From Conchocele bisecta (Eukaryota > Mollusca > Bivalvia > Lucinida > Thyasiridae), in NCBI GenBank assembly GCA_029237695.1, contig CM055265.1:122844834-122908833 (forward strand): 64,000 bases of DNA, given 5' to 3'. The notes beneath the pieces were generated by a model. It was given only the letters and a program-made list of their open reading frames with translations. It did not search any database and was not told the DNA's origin. A program made the translations under genes and the position numbers. Shown here one piece after another: positions 33,410 to 45,263 of this stretch; position 1 is the first letter of the stretch; the number at the start of each line of letters is the position of its first letter.

Positions 33410-34170
33410 TTGGGGGGGGGGGGGGATTTTGCTAGGGGGGTCCGGGGACAGGCTACCCGGGAAATTTTGAAATCTAAGAGGCGTGAGACGCGATTTCCTG
33501 CATCCTCAGGGCCCAGTCTTGAGGGCCCAAAATGGCCCAATGTTGCTAGAGGGGTTTGGGGGCATGCTCCACCGTAAATTTTGAAAATGTAAGAGGCATG
33601 AAACGCCATTTCCTGCATTCTCAGTCTTGAGCAGCCAAAGGGCCTGGATGTTGCTAGGGGGGACAGGGGGCATGCTCCCTCGGAAATTTTTCAAATCTAA
33701 GATCGATTGATTGTTGTGGTTTAACGGCCTATCAACAGCTAAGGTCATTTAAGGCCGGGTCAATGGGTTTAGTACCAAATCCCATATATTACCTGTACAA
33801 GTACATGTACACATGGAGGGAAAATCCCAAAATCAGAACTGAATATTTACAATAACAAAACTACATATTCAACCCTGAAATCAGAATAATCCTGATCTGA
33901 TGCCAGGTCCTCGCCACACCAGAATCACTTGGCCCCTCCCAAAAGCAGTAAGATCAGTAATAATCTTACTACTTTTATAATGGGCAATAACCCAATTCAA
34001 CTCTCAGGTAACAAAGGAGCCAAAGATAAAAACGTACCTGAGGGCCAAAACCAGGCAAATCGTGATTCCTATAAGGAGGAACCCCTACCGTTAATTTACG
34101 CTGACTCATTCGCCCGACGCCATTTCTTGCATTCTCAGCAAGTTTGAGGATGATAATATGTGCCTGCTAC
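33410..34170. repeat. Tandem repeat of about 110 bp split by a SINE
   Basis: About three units with GCTAGGGGGGTCCGGGG, GGGAAATTTTGAAATCTAAGA and CATTTCCTGCATTCTCAG occupy 33410-33705. The match resumes at 34116 (ACGCCATTTCTTGCATTCTC). The sequence between is a SINE B copy. Confidence 0.65.
33713..34115 (-). mobile_element. SINE, subfamily B
   Basis: GTTGTGGTTTAACGGCC at the tail side to GCTGACTCATTCGCCCGA at the head side. The terminal ACCACCACCCAC is missing and no target duplication was found. Confidence 0.75.
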
Positions 34171-35166
34171 CCACCCCCTAACAAAATCCTCTCCTATGTT
34201 TTTTTATATGGTTTACAATTATTTTCTTCATTAATTGTTATTGTTTTTATTTTTTCTAGAACACCTTGAGCCACTGCCTGCAAAAAAGGTACCGCTTGGC
34301 CTTGTACATACCCAGCTCACTGAGCTCAGGCTGACTATCTATGCAGTCATATCAATTGCTAAGGGACAACATAATAATTATGCTTCCGACAGTGTAGATT
34401 CACCTGGGGACTTATCCAGAAAAAAGTAAGGGAGCGGAGGGCCTGGACCTAATTAAATTGCATGTGTGTTCAACAATAATTTCAATTCTGGGGGTGGGAG
34501 ATATGTGCAGATATATGGCCTATACATTTACCTGATTATAATTATGTGGGGTTCATTTAAAATTCTGTGTGCACTGATGTAGGTAAGTCTCTAGTTCGTT
34601 CAGTTATTTTTGGCTGGACAGTTTAAATCTATTATCAACAATGCAAACCTCAATACCGCACGGCATTATGATATTCTAACTAAATCATAACAATCAAGTC
34701 CGGAGTAAGGCTAATTTACATAACAAGTAGAACTATATACGATTGGTTGATGTTGCATTCATCAAATAGCAATTTTTGATTGGAAGCTGTCAGAAATATA
34801 AGCAAACGGTGAGTACCTTACATATTGATCATACAAATATCTTGATCGGCCTGTGACTCGGCCAATCACACACAGTGGATCAAATGTTGCAAAGAACTTG
34901 TCCAAAACTTGTTTGTATTGGCCGAGACATGCTGCTGAGCACATGATTTTACTAACATCCACATCGCTGATAAATCTTGTGCCCTGATATGAGCATAGTG
35001 AAAATGAGTTCCACTGATATGGAACATTCCAAGTCATTCTAAGTTCTTGTTTTGTTTGGCTGCGAGGCAGAATGTGTGGAAATTAGAATTTGCCATAATC
35101 CCATTTAATCATTATTCATTGATCTGACACCTTGGATAAGATGAATTTAATCATCACCAATTGTAA
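34171..35166. other. Unassigned intron sequence
   Basis: A 91-codon open frame on the minus strand (34762-35037) has fairly protein-like composition but no splice context or recognised motif, so it is not called. No repeat was recognised. Confidence 0.35.
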
Positions 35167-35900
35167 ACTAGATGGCCGCGGCCTGCATGTCGCGCCTTGT
35201 GGCGAGGCATGGACACTAAACAAAATAATATAGAATAACGAAAAACTTTAAACAAAAAACTTAACCAAAAACTTTAACCGGACGTACGTACGTAAACCAA
35301 AGTGCAGAGTATATCGCGCTTTCCGCAAGTGGGCGCGGAAATTTTTTTAACCAAAAACTTCAAAGTAATTTGACCTTGACATTGGGTACAGGGGCCGCAC
35401 GGGAGGGGGGTAGAATGAAAATATAGATGACGCTAAACACCCATGTGAAGTTTCAAGGTAATGGGCAAAGCAGTTGCAGAGATATAGTATAACCAAAAAA
35501 CTTAACCAAAAACTTTAATCAAAAAACTTAACCAAAAACTTCAAAGTAATTTGACCTTGACATTGGGCACAGGGGCCGCACGGGAGGGGGGGTAGAATGA
35601 AAATATAGATGATGATAAACTCCCATGTGAAGTTTCAAGGTAATGGGCAAAGCAGTTGCAGAGATATAGTATAACGAAAAACTTTAACCAAAAAACTTAA
35701 CCAAAAACTTTAACCAAAGAACTTAACCAAAAACTTTAACCAAAAAACTTAACCAAAAACTTTAACCAAATAACTTAACCAAAAACTTTAACCAAAAAAC
35801 TTAACCAAAAAACTTAACCAAAAACTTTAACCGGACACACGTACGTACGTACGTACGCCAAAGTGCCGACTATATCGCGCTTTCCGCAAGCGGGCGCGAC
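35167..35900 (+). mobile_element. Hairpin-ended element, family H1 (HINE-like)
   Basis: ACTAGA (35167-35172), GGCCGCGGCC palindrome, arm GTCGCGCC (35189-35196); 3' hairpin TCGCGCTTTCCGCAAGCGG and GGCGCGAC (35893-35900), then AAAAA. The core holds two units of about 190 bp plus the AACTTAACCAAAA minisatellite and GTACGTAC runs. An internal 3'-end copy lies at about 35315-35340. Confidence 0.8.
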
Positions 35901-36133
35901 AAAAATCATGAAATGTTCAAACCGGAAGTGCCTGCTGCTGATGTTTTTTGGCTTGTTTTCAGTGATGTGAATATTAGCTGCATTACAGACACTTTGCATA
36001 ACCAGTAGTCGGACACACTCATTACATTCAAACACATACCTGTATCATCACGATCACTGATGTTAGCCTATTTGAAAATGACTTAGCAGTTAGCACTGTG
36101 TTTCATGAAACTGTGATGGTTAGTTCCATTAAT

Positions 36134-36736
36134 TATACCCACTTTTTTTGAGAAAAAAAATGGGTATATTGTTTTCGTCACGGGTGTCCGTCAGTCCGTA
36201 CGTCCGTCACGTTTCTTGTAACTCGAAAAACTTTTTCACCTTCATACCTACGCGCCTGATATTTGGTATGTAGCTTCGTTATCATGTGCAGATGCGCAAA
36301 GTGAATTCGCATTTTTCATCCGACCCTCCATCATGGATTATCTCCCCCTTTCGGACTCACAATTTCCCATTTTTTCCTTGTAACTCGAAAAACTTTTTTA
36401 CCTTCATACCTACGCGCCTCATATTTGCTATGTAGCTTCGTTATCATGTGCAGATGCGCAAAGTGAATTCGGATTTTTCATCCGACCCTCCATCATGGAT
36501 TATCTCCCCCTTTCGGACTCAGAATTTCCCATTTTTTCCTTGTAACTCGAAAAAAAATTTCACCTTAATACCTACGCGTCTGATATTTGGTTCGTAGCTT
36601 TGTTTTGATGTGCTGATGTGCAAAGTGAATTCGGATTTTTTATCCGACCCTCCATCATGGATTACCTCCCCCTTTCGGACTTAGCATTTGGGGAAAGTGG
36701 GTATATTGCGATGGCGCGCCATCGACTTTTTCTAGT
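36134..36736 (-). mobile_element. Hairpin-ended element, family G (HINE-like)
   Basis: Read on the minus strand: ACTAGA (36736-36731), AAAAG, the 16-bp palindrome CGATGGCGCGCCATCG (36709-36724), the arm TATACCCACTTT (36705-36694), then three units of about 170 bp (CATCATGGATTATCTCCCCC and ACTCGAAAAACTTTTT on the plus strand). The 3' hairpin is at 36134-36168; its outer strand is AAAGTGGGTATA (36145-36134), the complement of the arm. Confidence 0.8.
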
Positions 36737-37079
36737 TATATTTGTTCTTGTCATTTACAATGGCCTATACCTTTTCAAATGTCCCCAACTTTGTGTATGA
36801 GGTGGGTCAACTGGCCCCACTTTAAACATTCCTGGAATGCACACTGAATAGGTTTCAAAACTGTCCGCTTCCAGATTTCATAATTGATTACCATTGACAT
36901 ATGCTTTACATCAATATAACCGAGTCCCAGTTGCTACTAGTACAATGTAACATTAGTTGATAATAACTATACATGTATAATTATAAAAACTTAAGATAAA
37001 TTCATGCAAGTTATGCTTCACTAGGTCAGGGCTAGTACAAATTAGGTCAGGGCTAGTAGTTTCTAAAAGTACTAGCCCC
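36737..37079. other. Unassigned intron sequence
   Basis: AT-rich, with a short duplicated phrase TAGGTCAGGGCTAGTA near 37023-37060. No gene signal. Confidence 0.35.
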
Positions 37080-37318
37080 GACTGGGGGAGGGGAGGAATC
37101 CCAAAATCAGAACGGAATATTTACATCGAAAAAAATATATTCAGCCCTGAAATTAGAACAACCTGAATTGGTGCCAGGTCCATACCACACCAAAGTCCCT
37201 TGGCCCCTTGCCCTAAAATAGGATTACAAATAATCGTAATATACATGTACTCACATAAGGGGTATAACCAGATTCAACTGTCACACACAAAAATGCCAGA
37301 CATACGTGAGGGTCAAAC
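37080..37318 (-). mobile_element. SINE, subfamily A, internal fragment
   Basis: CCCAAAATCAGAACGGAATA through GGTGCCAGGTCCATACCACA to GTGAGGGTCAAACCAG matches the A body. Both ends are missing. Confidence 0.65.
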
Positions 37319-37625
37319 CAGTAGCCTATTTCACCAACATTGCAAAGTATACTTATCTAGCAAAGTATAATTTGAGGGAGAAATTTTCATTTTTAGGATA
37401 CATTTATTAATTTTTTATTATACTGAATTTATTACATTTTGGCTGTGATAATGTAATAAATTCAGTATAATAATTCTGCATACTTTTAATCATCAAATAT
37501 ATGCAGTCGTTAGTTCGTTGTTCTATATGAAATATTACATTCCAGGAAAAATAAATGATTACTCCCTCAAAGTATACTTTGCTAGATAAGTATACTTTGC
37601 AATGTTGGTGAAACAGGCTACAGGT
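37319..37625. repeat. Foldback element with AAGTATACTT arms
   Basis: The left arm GTAGCCTATTTCACCAACATT-GCAAAGTATACTTATC is matched by its complement at 37545-37622. A second inverted pair, TACTGAATTTATTACATT, lies inside. Arms or pieces recur at 27793-27872 plus 29896-29990, 37715-37810, 39540-39625, 40825-40890 and 42530-42600. Confidence 0.75.
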
Positions 37626-37810
37626 CTTCGGCTAAGGTCATGTAGGGAGGGACCTCAGTTTCCAGTCTCATCCGAAGGAGCAGAGTCTAGGGCGGGGACT
37701 GAACACACAACGTCAGTAGCCGATTTCATCAACATTGCAAAGTATACTTATCTAGCAAAGTATACTTTGAGGGAGTAACCATTTATTTTTCCTGAAATGC
37801 ATTATTTCAT

Positions 37811-38505
37811 ATAGAACTAACAAATGCATACCGTATTCTGCCGATTATAGGTCGCAAGAGTGTATAAGACACACCCCTATTTTCAGTCCAAAATCTGGGG
37901 GAAAATGTCTACATGAGATTACAAGACGCACAACAAAATCAAAAAAAAAATCGCCAAGTTGTTGTTGTTATTGATTTCCCCCCACTGTTTTTTTATTCGT
38001 ACCTTGGACGTTTTTGTCCGTATTTTCCCTATCATAGTTTGCTATGTCCGTAATTTGTCGACTCTATGTCCGTGATTCCCCGGTCAGTATTTCACCGTTT
38101 TCTAGTATCTTCAATTACACTGTGAACTCGGTAGTACACGCTTCACTATAACACGTGCTCGGTTAGTACACGGTTGTGCATTGGCTCCCGATTTGTTTGC
38201 CTATTTGTATATCAAAATCGTGTTAAATGTGTAACAGACTATTGTCAGAAATCGTGTTATATTTGCGATCATATTACTTCCGAAAGTGGTATTATATTGT
38301 TAATTATTGATTGCGGTATGTATTATCTCTTTTCAACACCATTTATGGAAACTATTTTCGAAATCAATATCGGCGAAATATGGCGACAGATCTGCGTATA
38401 ATCCAGAGTGTTTTTTTAACCCGTTCCTTTCGGAATACACATTTACGGATATGAACTTTATTAAATATTTTATTTTTATTTTTGTTATTTCTCACTGAAA
38501 GTATA
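37811..38505. other. Unassigned intron sequence
   Basis: No supported gene. The end (from about 38425, GTTCCTTTCGGAATACACAT) belongs to the same repeat as 15125-15220. Confidence 0.35.
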
Positions 38506-38509
38506 ATTA

Positions 38510-38575
38510 TGTTGTGACCACTCATTTGAACCGTCTCGACAAAACGGTTTAAATGGTGGTCGCGGCATATACTTC
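38510..38575. repeat. Hairpin of the CCACTCATTTGAACCGTCTC family
   Basis: TTGTGACCACTCATTTGAACC-GTC pairs with ACGGTTTAAATGGTGGTCGC across a short loop. Several stem differences from the copy at 8831 are compensated on the other strand or form G-T pairs. Confidence 0.65.
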
Positions 38576-38579
38576 TGAG

Positions 38580-39540
38580 TGCATAGAAGGAAAATATTTA
38601 GGATTTTCCGCAAACATAAGCGTATCCTCAGCATGATAGGAGGATGAAAGTCGCACGTTCGCCACGTCAGCGGCACATCAAAAGGAGTGTTGACCAATCA
38701 GTGCAATTTCAAAACATAGCCTAAAGGTCACACAGTTTACAGCCTCGTGCTGAATGATGACATAAGATAAACACCTGTTAGCAAAGCAACACACAACTTT
38801 CGCCTATGTAATATTTCAAAATCAGTCGTATCTTCCATAAATGAAGCTGAAAGCAGCCTATATATATAGCTATGACGAATTTGCATTGTCCGTTGACGTA
38901 ATTATAATGTTTTTAATTAGAGATTGGCGAACATTGTAAACCATGTGCAGACTACGCGAATCCACCGCCTGGTCTGGCCGCTAATGCAATAAGCCAGGAT
39001 ATGTCAGAGATAGAGACCCAATTCACATAAACACGTTTGCCGTGTCATAAATAGAGTCTGGTTCTCGGTAGTATTGTTTCACTGGGATGCATCAGACAGG
39101 GTACCAGTTTAGTGACGAATACGAAACTGAAGTCAGCAACCGAGTGTATTGATATTTGATATGGCTTTGTGTTGTAAATCTTGACACGAGGTGTGTTTGA
39201 TGTCGGAAAGCTGACTTAGGCTTGCCACTTTCATCAGCATCGTGTAAACACACAGTTTCGAAACTAATGATGGAGTTTTATAACTTTCGTGGAATTGCCA
39301 GAGGTTGAAATTTCACTCGCCCAGCTCGCCATGGCGAGTGTTTTTTGTGGTGGTCGAGTACTTTCTACAGGCACTCGCCCAGTTTGGCGAGTGAAAAATT
39401 TGGTCAGGATTTTTTTTCTGAAGAAATTGCCAATTAATTCCATCGATAACGGCCATATATATGATGCAGGGGCTTTCTGGGATACAAATCCGAGTAAAAA
39501 AAAATGCGACTTGTAATCGGCAGAATACGGTATATTTCAT
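38580..39540. other. Unassigned intron sequence
   Basis: About 1 kb with no recognised repeat or exon. Confidence 0.35.
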
Positions 39541-39629
39541 GATTAAAAGTATGCAGAATTATTATACTGAATTTATTACATTATCACAGCCAAATTGTCT
39601 GTGATAATGTAATAAATTCAGTATAATAA

Positions 39630-40795
39630 CAAGAAACGAGGCAAAGCCACGAAGGCCAGGTTTTTTCCAAGCATGGACACTTGGATAACATAATTATACC
39701 CACTTTTTGTAGACTAGATGGCCGTGGCCTGCATGACGCGCCTTGGGGCGAGGCATGGACACTAAAAAAATAGATATAGTAGATGGAAAAACTTTAACGA
39801 AAAACTTTAACCGGACACACGGACGTATGCGAAAATGCCGACGATATCGCGCTTTCCGCAAGCGGGTGCGACAATGATGATAAACACCCATGTGAAGTAT
39901 GAAGTTAAAGGGTGAAGCTGTTGCAGAGATATAGTACACGAAAAAACTCTAACAAATAAATTCAAAGTCATTTGACCTTGACATTGCGCACAGGGGCCGC
40001 ACAGTTGGGGGTTAGAATGAAAATATGGACGATGATAAACACCCATGTGAAGTTTCAAGGTAATGGGCGAAGCAGTTGCAGAGATATAGTATAACGAAAA
40101 AGTTTTAACCAAAAAATTTAACCAGACGTACGTTAAAAAGTTAACGTTGAAAATGGCTAAGTCAATTAGGTAGAAATAATAGGTGAAGGTAAAAAAATGG
40201 TCACATGTTGGATAGTTGTATGTGGTAGGCACCCCTTGGTTATGAAGCTGTGAAAGTTTGGTGGTCCTAGGTGGTACAATACCAAAGAAATGGACTTAAA
40301 CACAAAAGAAAACTTAACATTGAAAACGCGAAAACTTAACATTGAAAATGGCTAAGTCGACTGTGCGGAAAAAATGGGTCAAGTTAAAAAAATAAGTAAC
40401 ATGTTGGATAGTGATATGTGGTGGGCACCCCTTGATTATGCAGCTGTGAAAGTTTGGTGGTCCTAGGTGGTACAGTACCAAAGAAATGGACTTAAACACG
40501 AAAACTTAACATTGAAAACACGAAAACTTAACATTGAAAATGGCTAAGTCGACTGCGCGGAAAAAATGGGTTAATTTAAAAAAAAAAAAGGTAAGGAACA
40601 TGTTGGATAGTGATACGTGGTGGGCCACCCCATTGATTATGAAGCTGTGAAAGTTTGGTGGGTCCTAGGTGGTACAGTAACAAAGAAATGGACTCAAACA
40701 CGAAAACTTAACATTGATTGTGGACGCCGCCCGCCCGCCGCCCGGCTTTCGCCAATCCAATAGCCTGGATTTTTCCCCCAAAAAAATTGGCTAAA
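39630..40795 (+). mobile_element. Composite HINE-like element, family F5, copy 1
   Basis: It starts ACAAGAAACGAGGCAAAGCC, then arm GCCAGGTTTTTT. Inside are a family G end (TATACCCACTTTTT, about 39698) and an H1 start (ACTAGATGGCCGTGG, about 39714), so other families are nested. Downstream units carry GGCTAAGTCAATTAGG and TTGGATAGT-GATATGTGG. The 3' end is GGCTTTCGCCAATCC, then CCTGGATTTTTCCC and a degenerate AAAAAATTGGC. Confidence 0.6.
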
Positions 40796-43700
40796 AATTA
40801 ATAAATTTATCCTAAAATTGAAAATTTCTCCCTCAAAGTATACTTTGCTGGAAAAGTATACTTTGCAATGTTGGTGAAACGTGCTACATGTACTGGTATT
40901 GATGTCACATGCCATAACCTCTAGGCCACAATCCATCCATGCAACAAACAAGAAACGAGGCAAAGCCACGAAGGCCAGGTTTTTTCCAAGCATAGACACT
41001 TGGATAACATAATTATACCCACTTTTTGTAGACTAGATGGCCGTGGCCTGCATGTCGCGCCTTGGGGGTGAGGCATGGACACTAAAAAAATAGATATAGT
41101 AGATGGAAAAACTTTAACCGGACACACGGACGAAGTATGCCAAAATGCCGACGATATCGCGCTTTCCGCAAGCAGAGGTGTGACAATGATGATAAACACC
41201 CATGTGAAGTATCAAGGTATTGGGTGAAGCAGTTGCAGAGATATAGTACACGAAAAAACATTAACAAAAAAATTCAAAAGTAATTTGAACTTGACATAGG
41301 GCACAGGATCGCGCTTTCCGCAAGCAGGTGCGACAATGATGATAAACACCCATGTGAAGTATCAAGGTATTGGGTGAAGCAGTTGCAGAGATATAGTACA
41401 CGAAAAAACTTTAACAAAAAAATTCAAAGTAATTTGACCTTGACATTGGGCACAGGATCGCACTTTCCGCAAGCAGGTCGCGACAATGATGATAAACACC
41501 CATGTGAAGTATCAAGGTATTGGGTGATGCAGTTGCAGAGATATAGTACACGAAAAAAACTTTAACAAAAACATCCAAACAGTATTTTGACCTTGACATT
41601 GGGCACAGGATCGCGCTTTCCGCAAAGGTGCGACAATGATGATAAACACCCATTGTGGAAGTATGAAGGTATTGGGTGAAGCAGTTGCAGAGATATAGTA
41701 CACGAAACAAAAAACTTTAACAAAAAAAATCAAAAGTAACTTTGACCTTGACATTGGGCACAGGATCGCGCTTTACTGCAAGCAAGTGCGATAATGATGA
41801 TAAACACCCATGTCAAGTATCAAGGTATTGGGTGAAGCAGTTGCAGAGATATAGTACACGAAAAAAGTTTAACAAAATTCAAAGTAATTTGACCTTGACA
41901 TTGGGCACGCCAACGGTTGGGGGTTAGAATGAAAATATGGATGATGATAAACACCCATGTGAAGTTTCAAGGTAATGGGCGAAGCAGTTGCAGAGATAAA
42001 GTATAACGAAAAAGTTTTAACCAAAAAACTCTAACCAGACGTACGTGAAAAATGGCTAAGTCAATTACGTAGAAATAATAGGTGAAGGTAAAAAAATGGT
42101 CACATGTTGGATAGTGATATGTGGTGGGTACCCCTTGATTATGAAGCTGTGAAAGTTTGGTGGTCTAGTGGACATACCAAAGTACTAGTTTGGTGTCAAA
42201 TGGACTTAAACACGAAAACTTAACATTGAAAACACGAAAACTTAACATTGAAAATGGCTAAGTCGACTGCGCGGAAAAAATGGGTTAATTTAAAAAAAAA
42301 AGGTAACATGTTGGATAGTGATACGTGGTGGGCACCCCTTGATTATGAAGCTGTGAAAGTTTGGTGGTCCTAGGTGGTACAGTAACAAAGAAATGGACTC
42401 AAACACGAAAACTTAACATTGATTGTGGACGCCGCCCGCCCGCCGCCCGGCTTTCGCCAATCCAATAGCCTGGATTTTCCCCCAAAAAAAATTGGCTAAA
42501 AATTAATAAATTTATCCTAAAATTGAAAATTTCTCCCTCAAAGTATACTTTGCTGGAAAAGTATACTTTGCAATGTTGGTGAAACGTGCTACATGTACTG
42601 GTATTGATGTCACATGCCATAACCTCTAGGCCACAATCCATCCATGCAACAAACAAGAAACGAGGCAAAGCCACGAAGGCCAGGTTTTTTCCAAGCATAG
42701 ACACTTGGATAACATAATTATACCCACTTTTTGTAGACTAGATGGCCGTGGCCTGCATGTCGCGCCTTGGGGCGAGGCATGGACACTAAAAAAATAGATA
42801 TAGTAGATGGAAAAACTTTAACCGGACACACGGACGAACGTATGCCAAAATGCCGACGATATCGCGCTTTCCGCAAGCAGGTGTGACAATGATGATAAAC
42901 ACCCATGTGAAGTATCAAGGTATTGGGTGAAGCAGTTGCAGAGATATAGTACACGAAAAAAACATTAACAAAAAAATTCAAAGTAATTTGAACTTGACAT
43001 AGGGCACAGGATCGCGCTTTCCGCAAGCAGGTGCGACAATGATGATAAACACCCATGTGAAGTATCAAGGTATTGGGTGAAGCAGTTGCAGAGATATAGT
43101 ACACGAAAAAACTTTAACAAAAAAATTCAAAGTAATTTGACCTTGACATTGGGCACAGGATCGCACTTTCCGCAAGCAGGTGCGACAATGATGATAAACA
43201 CCCATGTGAAGTATCAAGGTATTGGGTGATGCAGTTGCAGAGATATAGTACACGAAAAAACTTTAACAAAAACATCCAAAGTAATTTGACCTTGACATTG
43301 GGCACAGGATCGCGCTTTCCGCAAGCAGGTGCGACAATGATGATAAACACCCATGTGAAGTATGAAGGTATTGGGTGAAGCAGTTGCAGAGATATAGTAC
43401 ACGAAAAAACTTTAACAAAAAAATTCAAAGTAATTTGACCTTGACATTGGGCACAGGATCGCGCTTTCTGCAAGCAAGTGCGATAATGATGATAAACACC
43501 CATGTCAAGTATCAAGGTATTGGGTGAAGCAGTTGCAGAGATATAGTACACGAAAAAAGTTTAACAAAATTCAAAGTAATTTGACCTTGACATTGGGCAC
43601 AGGGGCCGCACGGTTGGGGGTTAGAATGAAAATATGGATGATGATAAACACCCATGTGAAGTTTCAAGGTAATGGGCGAAGCAGTTGCAGAGATAAAGTA

Positions 43701-43900
43701 TAACGAAAAAGTTTTAACCAAAAAACTCTAACCAGACGTACGTGAAAAATGGCTAAGTCAATTACGTAGAAATAATAGGTGAAGGTAAAAAAATGGTCAC
43801 ATGTTGGATAGTGATATGTGGTGGGTACCCCTTGATTATGAAGCTGTGAAAGTTTGGTGGTCCTAGGTGGTACAGTACCAAAGAAATGGACTTAAACACG
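40490..43900. repeat. Two tandem copies of a 1.7-kb segment
   Basis: Blocks about 1705 bp apart are near-identical; for example 40694-40999 and 42399-42704 differ by only a few indels. Each block contains the 3' end of one F5 element, a CAAAGTATACTTTGC repeat piece, and a new F5 start. It is either a recent tandem duplication or two haplotypes joined in assembly. Confidence 0.75.
40949..42495 (+). mobile_element. Composite HINE-like element, family F5, copy 2
   Basis: The ACAAGA start at about 40949 is followed by the G end and the H1 start (about 41033). Five units of about 150 bp then run to 41910; each carries GATCGCGCTTTCCGCAAGCAG, GATGATAAACACCCATGTG and TTTGACCTTGACATTGGGC. The 3' end is at about 42440-42495. 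Confidence 0.65.
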
Positions 43901-44177
43901 AAAACTTAACATTGTAAACGCGAAAACTTAACATTGAAAATGGCTAAGTCGACTACGCGGAAAAAAATGGGTGAAGTTAAAAAAAAAGTAACATGTTGGA
44001 TAGTGATATGTGGTGGGCACCCCTTGATTATGAAGCTGTGAAAGTTTGGTGGTCCTAGGTGGTACAGTAACAAAGAAATGGACTCAAACACGAAAACTTA
44101 ACATTGATTGTGGACGCCGCCCGCCCGCCCGGCTTTCGCCAATCCAATAGCCTGGATTTTTTTTCAAAAAACCTGGC
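42653..44177 (+). mobile_element. Composite HINE-like element, family F5, copy 3 (best ends)
   Basis: ACAAGA (42653-42658), a 5' hairpin CGAGGCAAAGCCACG with one A-A mismatch, arm GCCAGGTTTTTT (42679-42690). The 3' end is a hairpin closed by AAAAAACCTGGC (44166-44177), the exact complement of the arm, then TAAAAA. Nested G and H1 ends lie at about 42719 and 42737, with about five 150-bp units to 43600. Confidence 0.72.
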
Positions 44178-44188
44178 TAAAAATGGCA

Positions 44189-44565
44189 CTAGAGGACAGT
44201 CGATGGCACGCCATCGCAATAAACACACTTTTCACAAATGCTAAGTAGAAAAGGGGGCGATAATCTATGACTGGAAGCCGACTCAAAAATCAAAATTCAC
44301 TTTGCGAATCTACACATCAGAAGGGAGGCACACACCAAGTTTCAAATCGCTACCTATAACGGTTAAAAAGTTACTTCTTACATGGATAATCCATGTCCCA
44401 AGGGTCGGATTTAAAAATGAAATTCATTTCCAGTATCTACCGTCTGTTATAAGTAACAAAGAAATGGACTCAACACGAAAACTTAACATTGATTGTGGAC
44501 GCCGCCCGCCCGGCATTCGCCAATCCAATAGCCTGGATTTTTTTTCAAAAAACCTGGCTAAAAAG
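44189..44565 (+). mobile_element. Family G start fused to an F5 3' end
   Basis: ACTAGAGGACAG, then TCGATGGCACGCCATCG (palindrome with one mismatch) and CAATAAACACACTTTTC is a family G left end. From about 44455 it becomes the F5 terminal unit, ending CCTGGATTTTTTTTC-AAAAAACCTGGC at about 44560. It is a chimera made by nesting or by read-through of a terminus. Confidence 0.6.
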
Positions 44566-44596
44566 GATGTTTGACCGACTGGGTCACATATATTAC

Positions 44597-44680
44597 CTTG
44601 TCCATCTTCTTTGAAAACCAATTCCCTCTTCTCCCTCTCGTTTTCATTCTTCCCCCTCCTTCGGTTTTTTCCTCCCTTTC
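44597..44680 (-). CDS. EIF1AX: eIF1A coding exon 2 (basic N-terminal tail)
   Basis: On the minus strand, acceptor TTAATCTGTTTGTCAG is followed by 84 coding nt and donor GTAATATA. After completing Gly from exon 1, it reads [20 protein letters not shown] and VFKEDGQ, ending in phase 1. This is the basic tail of eIF1A, which binds the ribosome near the decoding site, and the start of the OB-fold. The family fit is essentially residue for residue. A HINE-like terminus ends about 30 nt from its donor. Confidence 0.97.
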
Positions 44681-44927
44681 CTGACAAACAGATTAAAAAT
44701 GTTTATTGTTAGTGGATTTTCACTGTCACTGTTTGAAATGGTATAATTAATTTATACATGTACATCATGTGCATGATGACTCATCATGTGTACAAGTAAT
44801 TCTCAAATAGTAGCCATCCCGACCCAACTTGATTGCTGTCGACTATGGATAGATCAGTATAAATTTACACCAGCAGCTGTCGCACGTCCAATATAAATCC
44901 ATATTTAGGAAAGCGCATGATATTTTT

Positions 44928-45137
44928 TAAAATCAAACACATTCACTTCCTCATTATCAATAAATATTAGCCGCCATCTTTGAAAATATTGAATCACGTG
45001 ACACGCAGTGATTTGGTTGGCTAATGGAAAATGTTGTCAGTAACCAATCAAACTACTGTGTACACGTGATTGAAATATTTTCAAAGATGGCGGCTAATAT
45101 TTATTGATAATGAGGAAGTGAATGGGTTTGATTTTGT
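44928..45137. repeat. Foldback MITE with 60-bp arms
   Basis: AAAATCAAACACATTCACTTCC through TAGCCGCCATCTTTGAAAAT is matched by its complement at about 45075-45137. Each arm contains a GCCGCCATCTT motif, which resembles a YY1 site. Confidence 0.85.
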
Positions 45138-45263
45138 ACAGTTTACACATGCATTAGCAACTGCAAAATCTATGCAGAAAACCCTCCCCAAACGGCGGTT
45201 TCGACACGCTGTAACACGTTGTATAGTAGTTCTGAGTGCATAACTCTAATTACATTTCATTAC

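Noticed and set aside
34762..35037. 91-codon minus-strand open frame with protein-like composition
   Set aside because: No acceptor/donor pair in phase with eIF1A exons and no recognised family; may be chance or a very old fragment.
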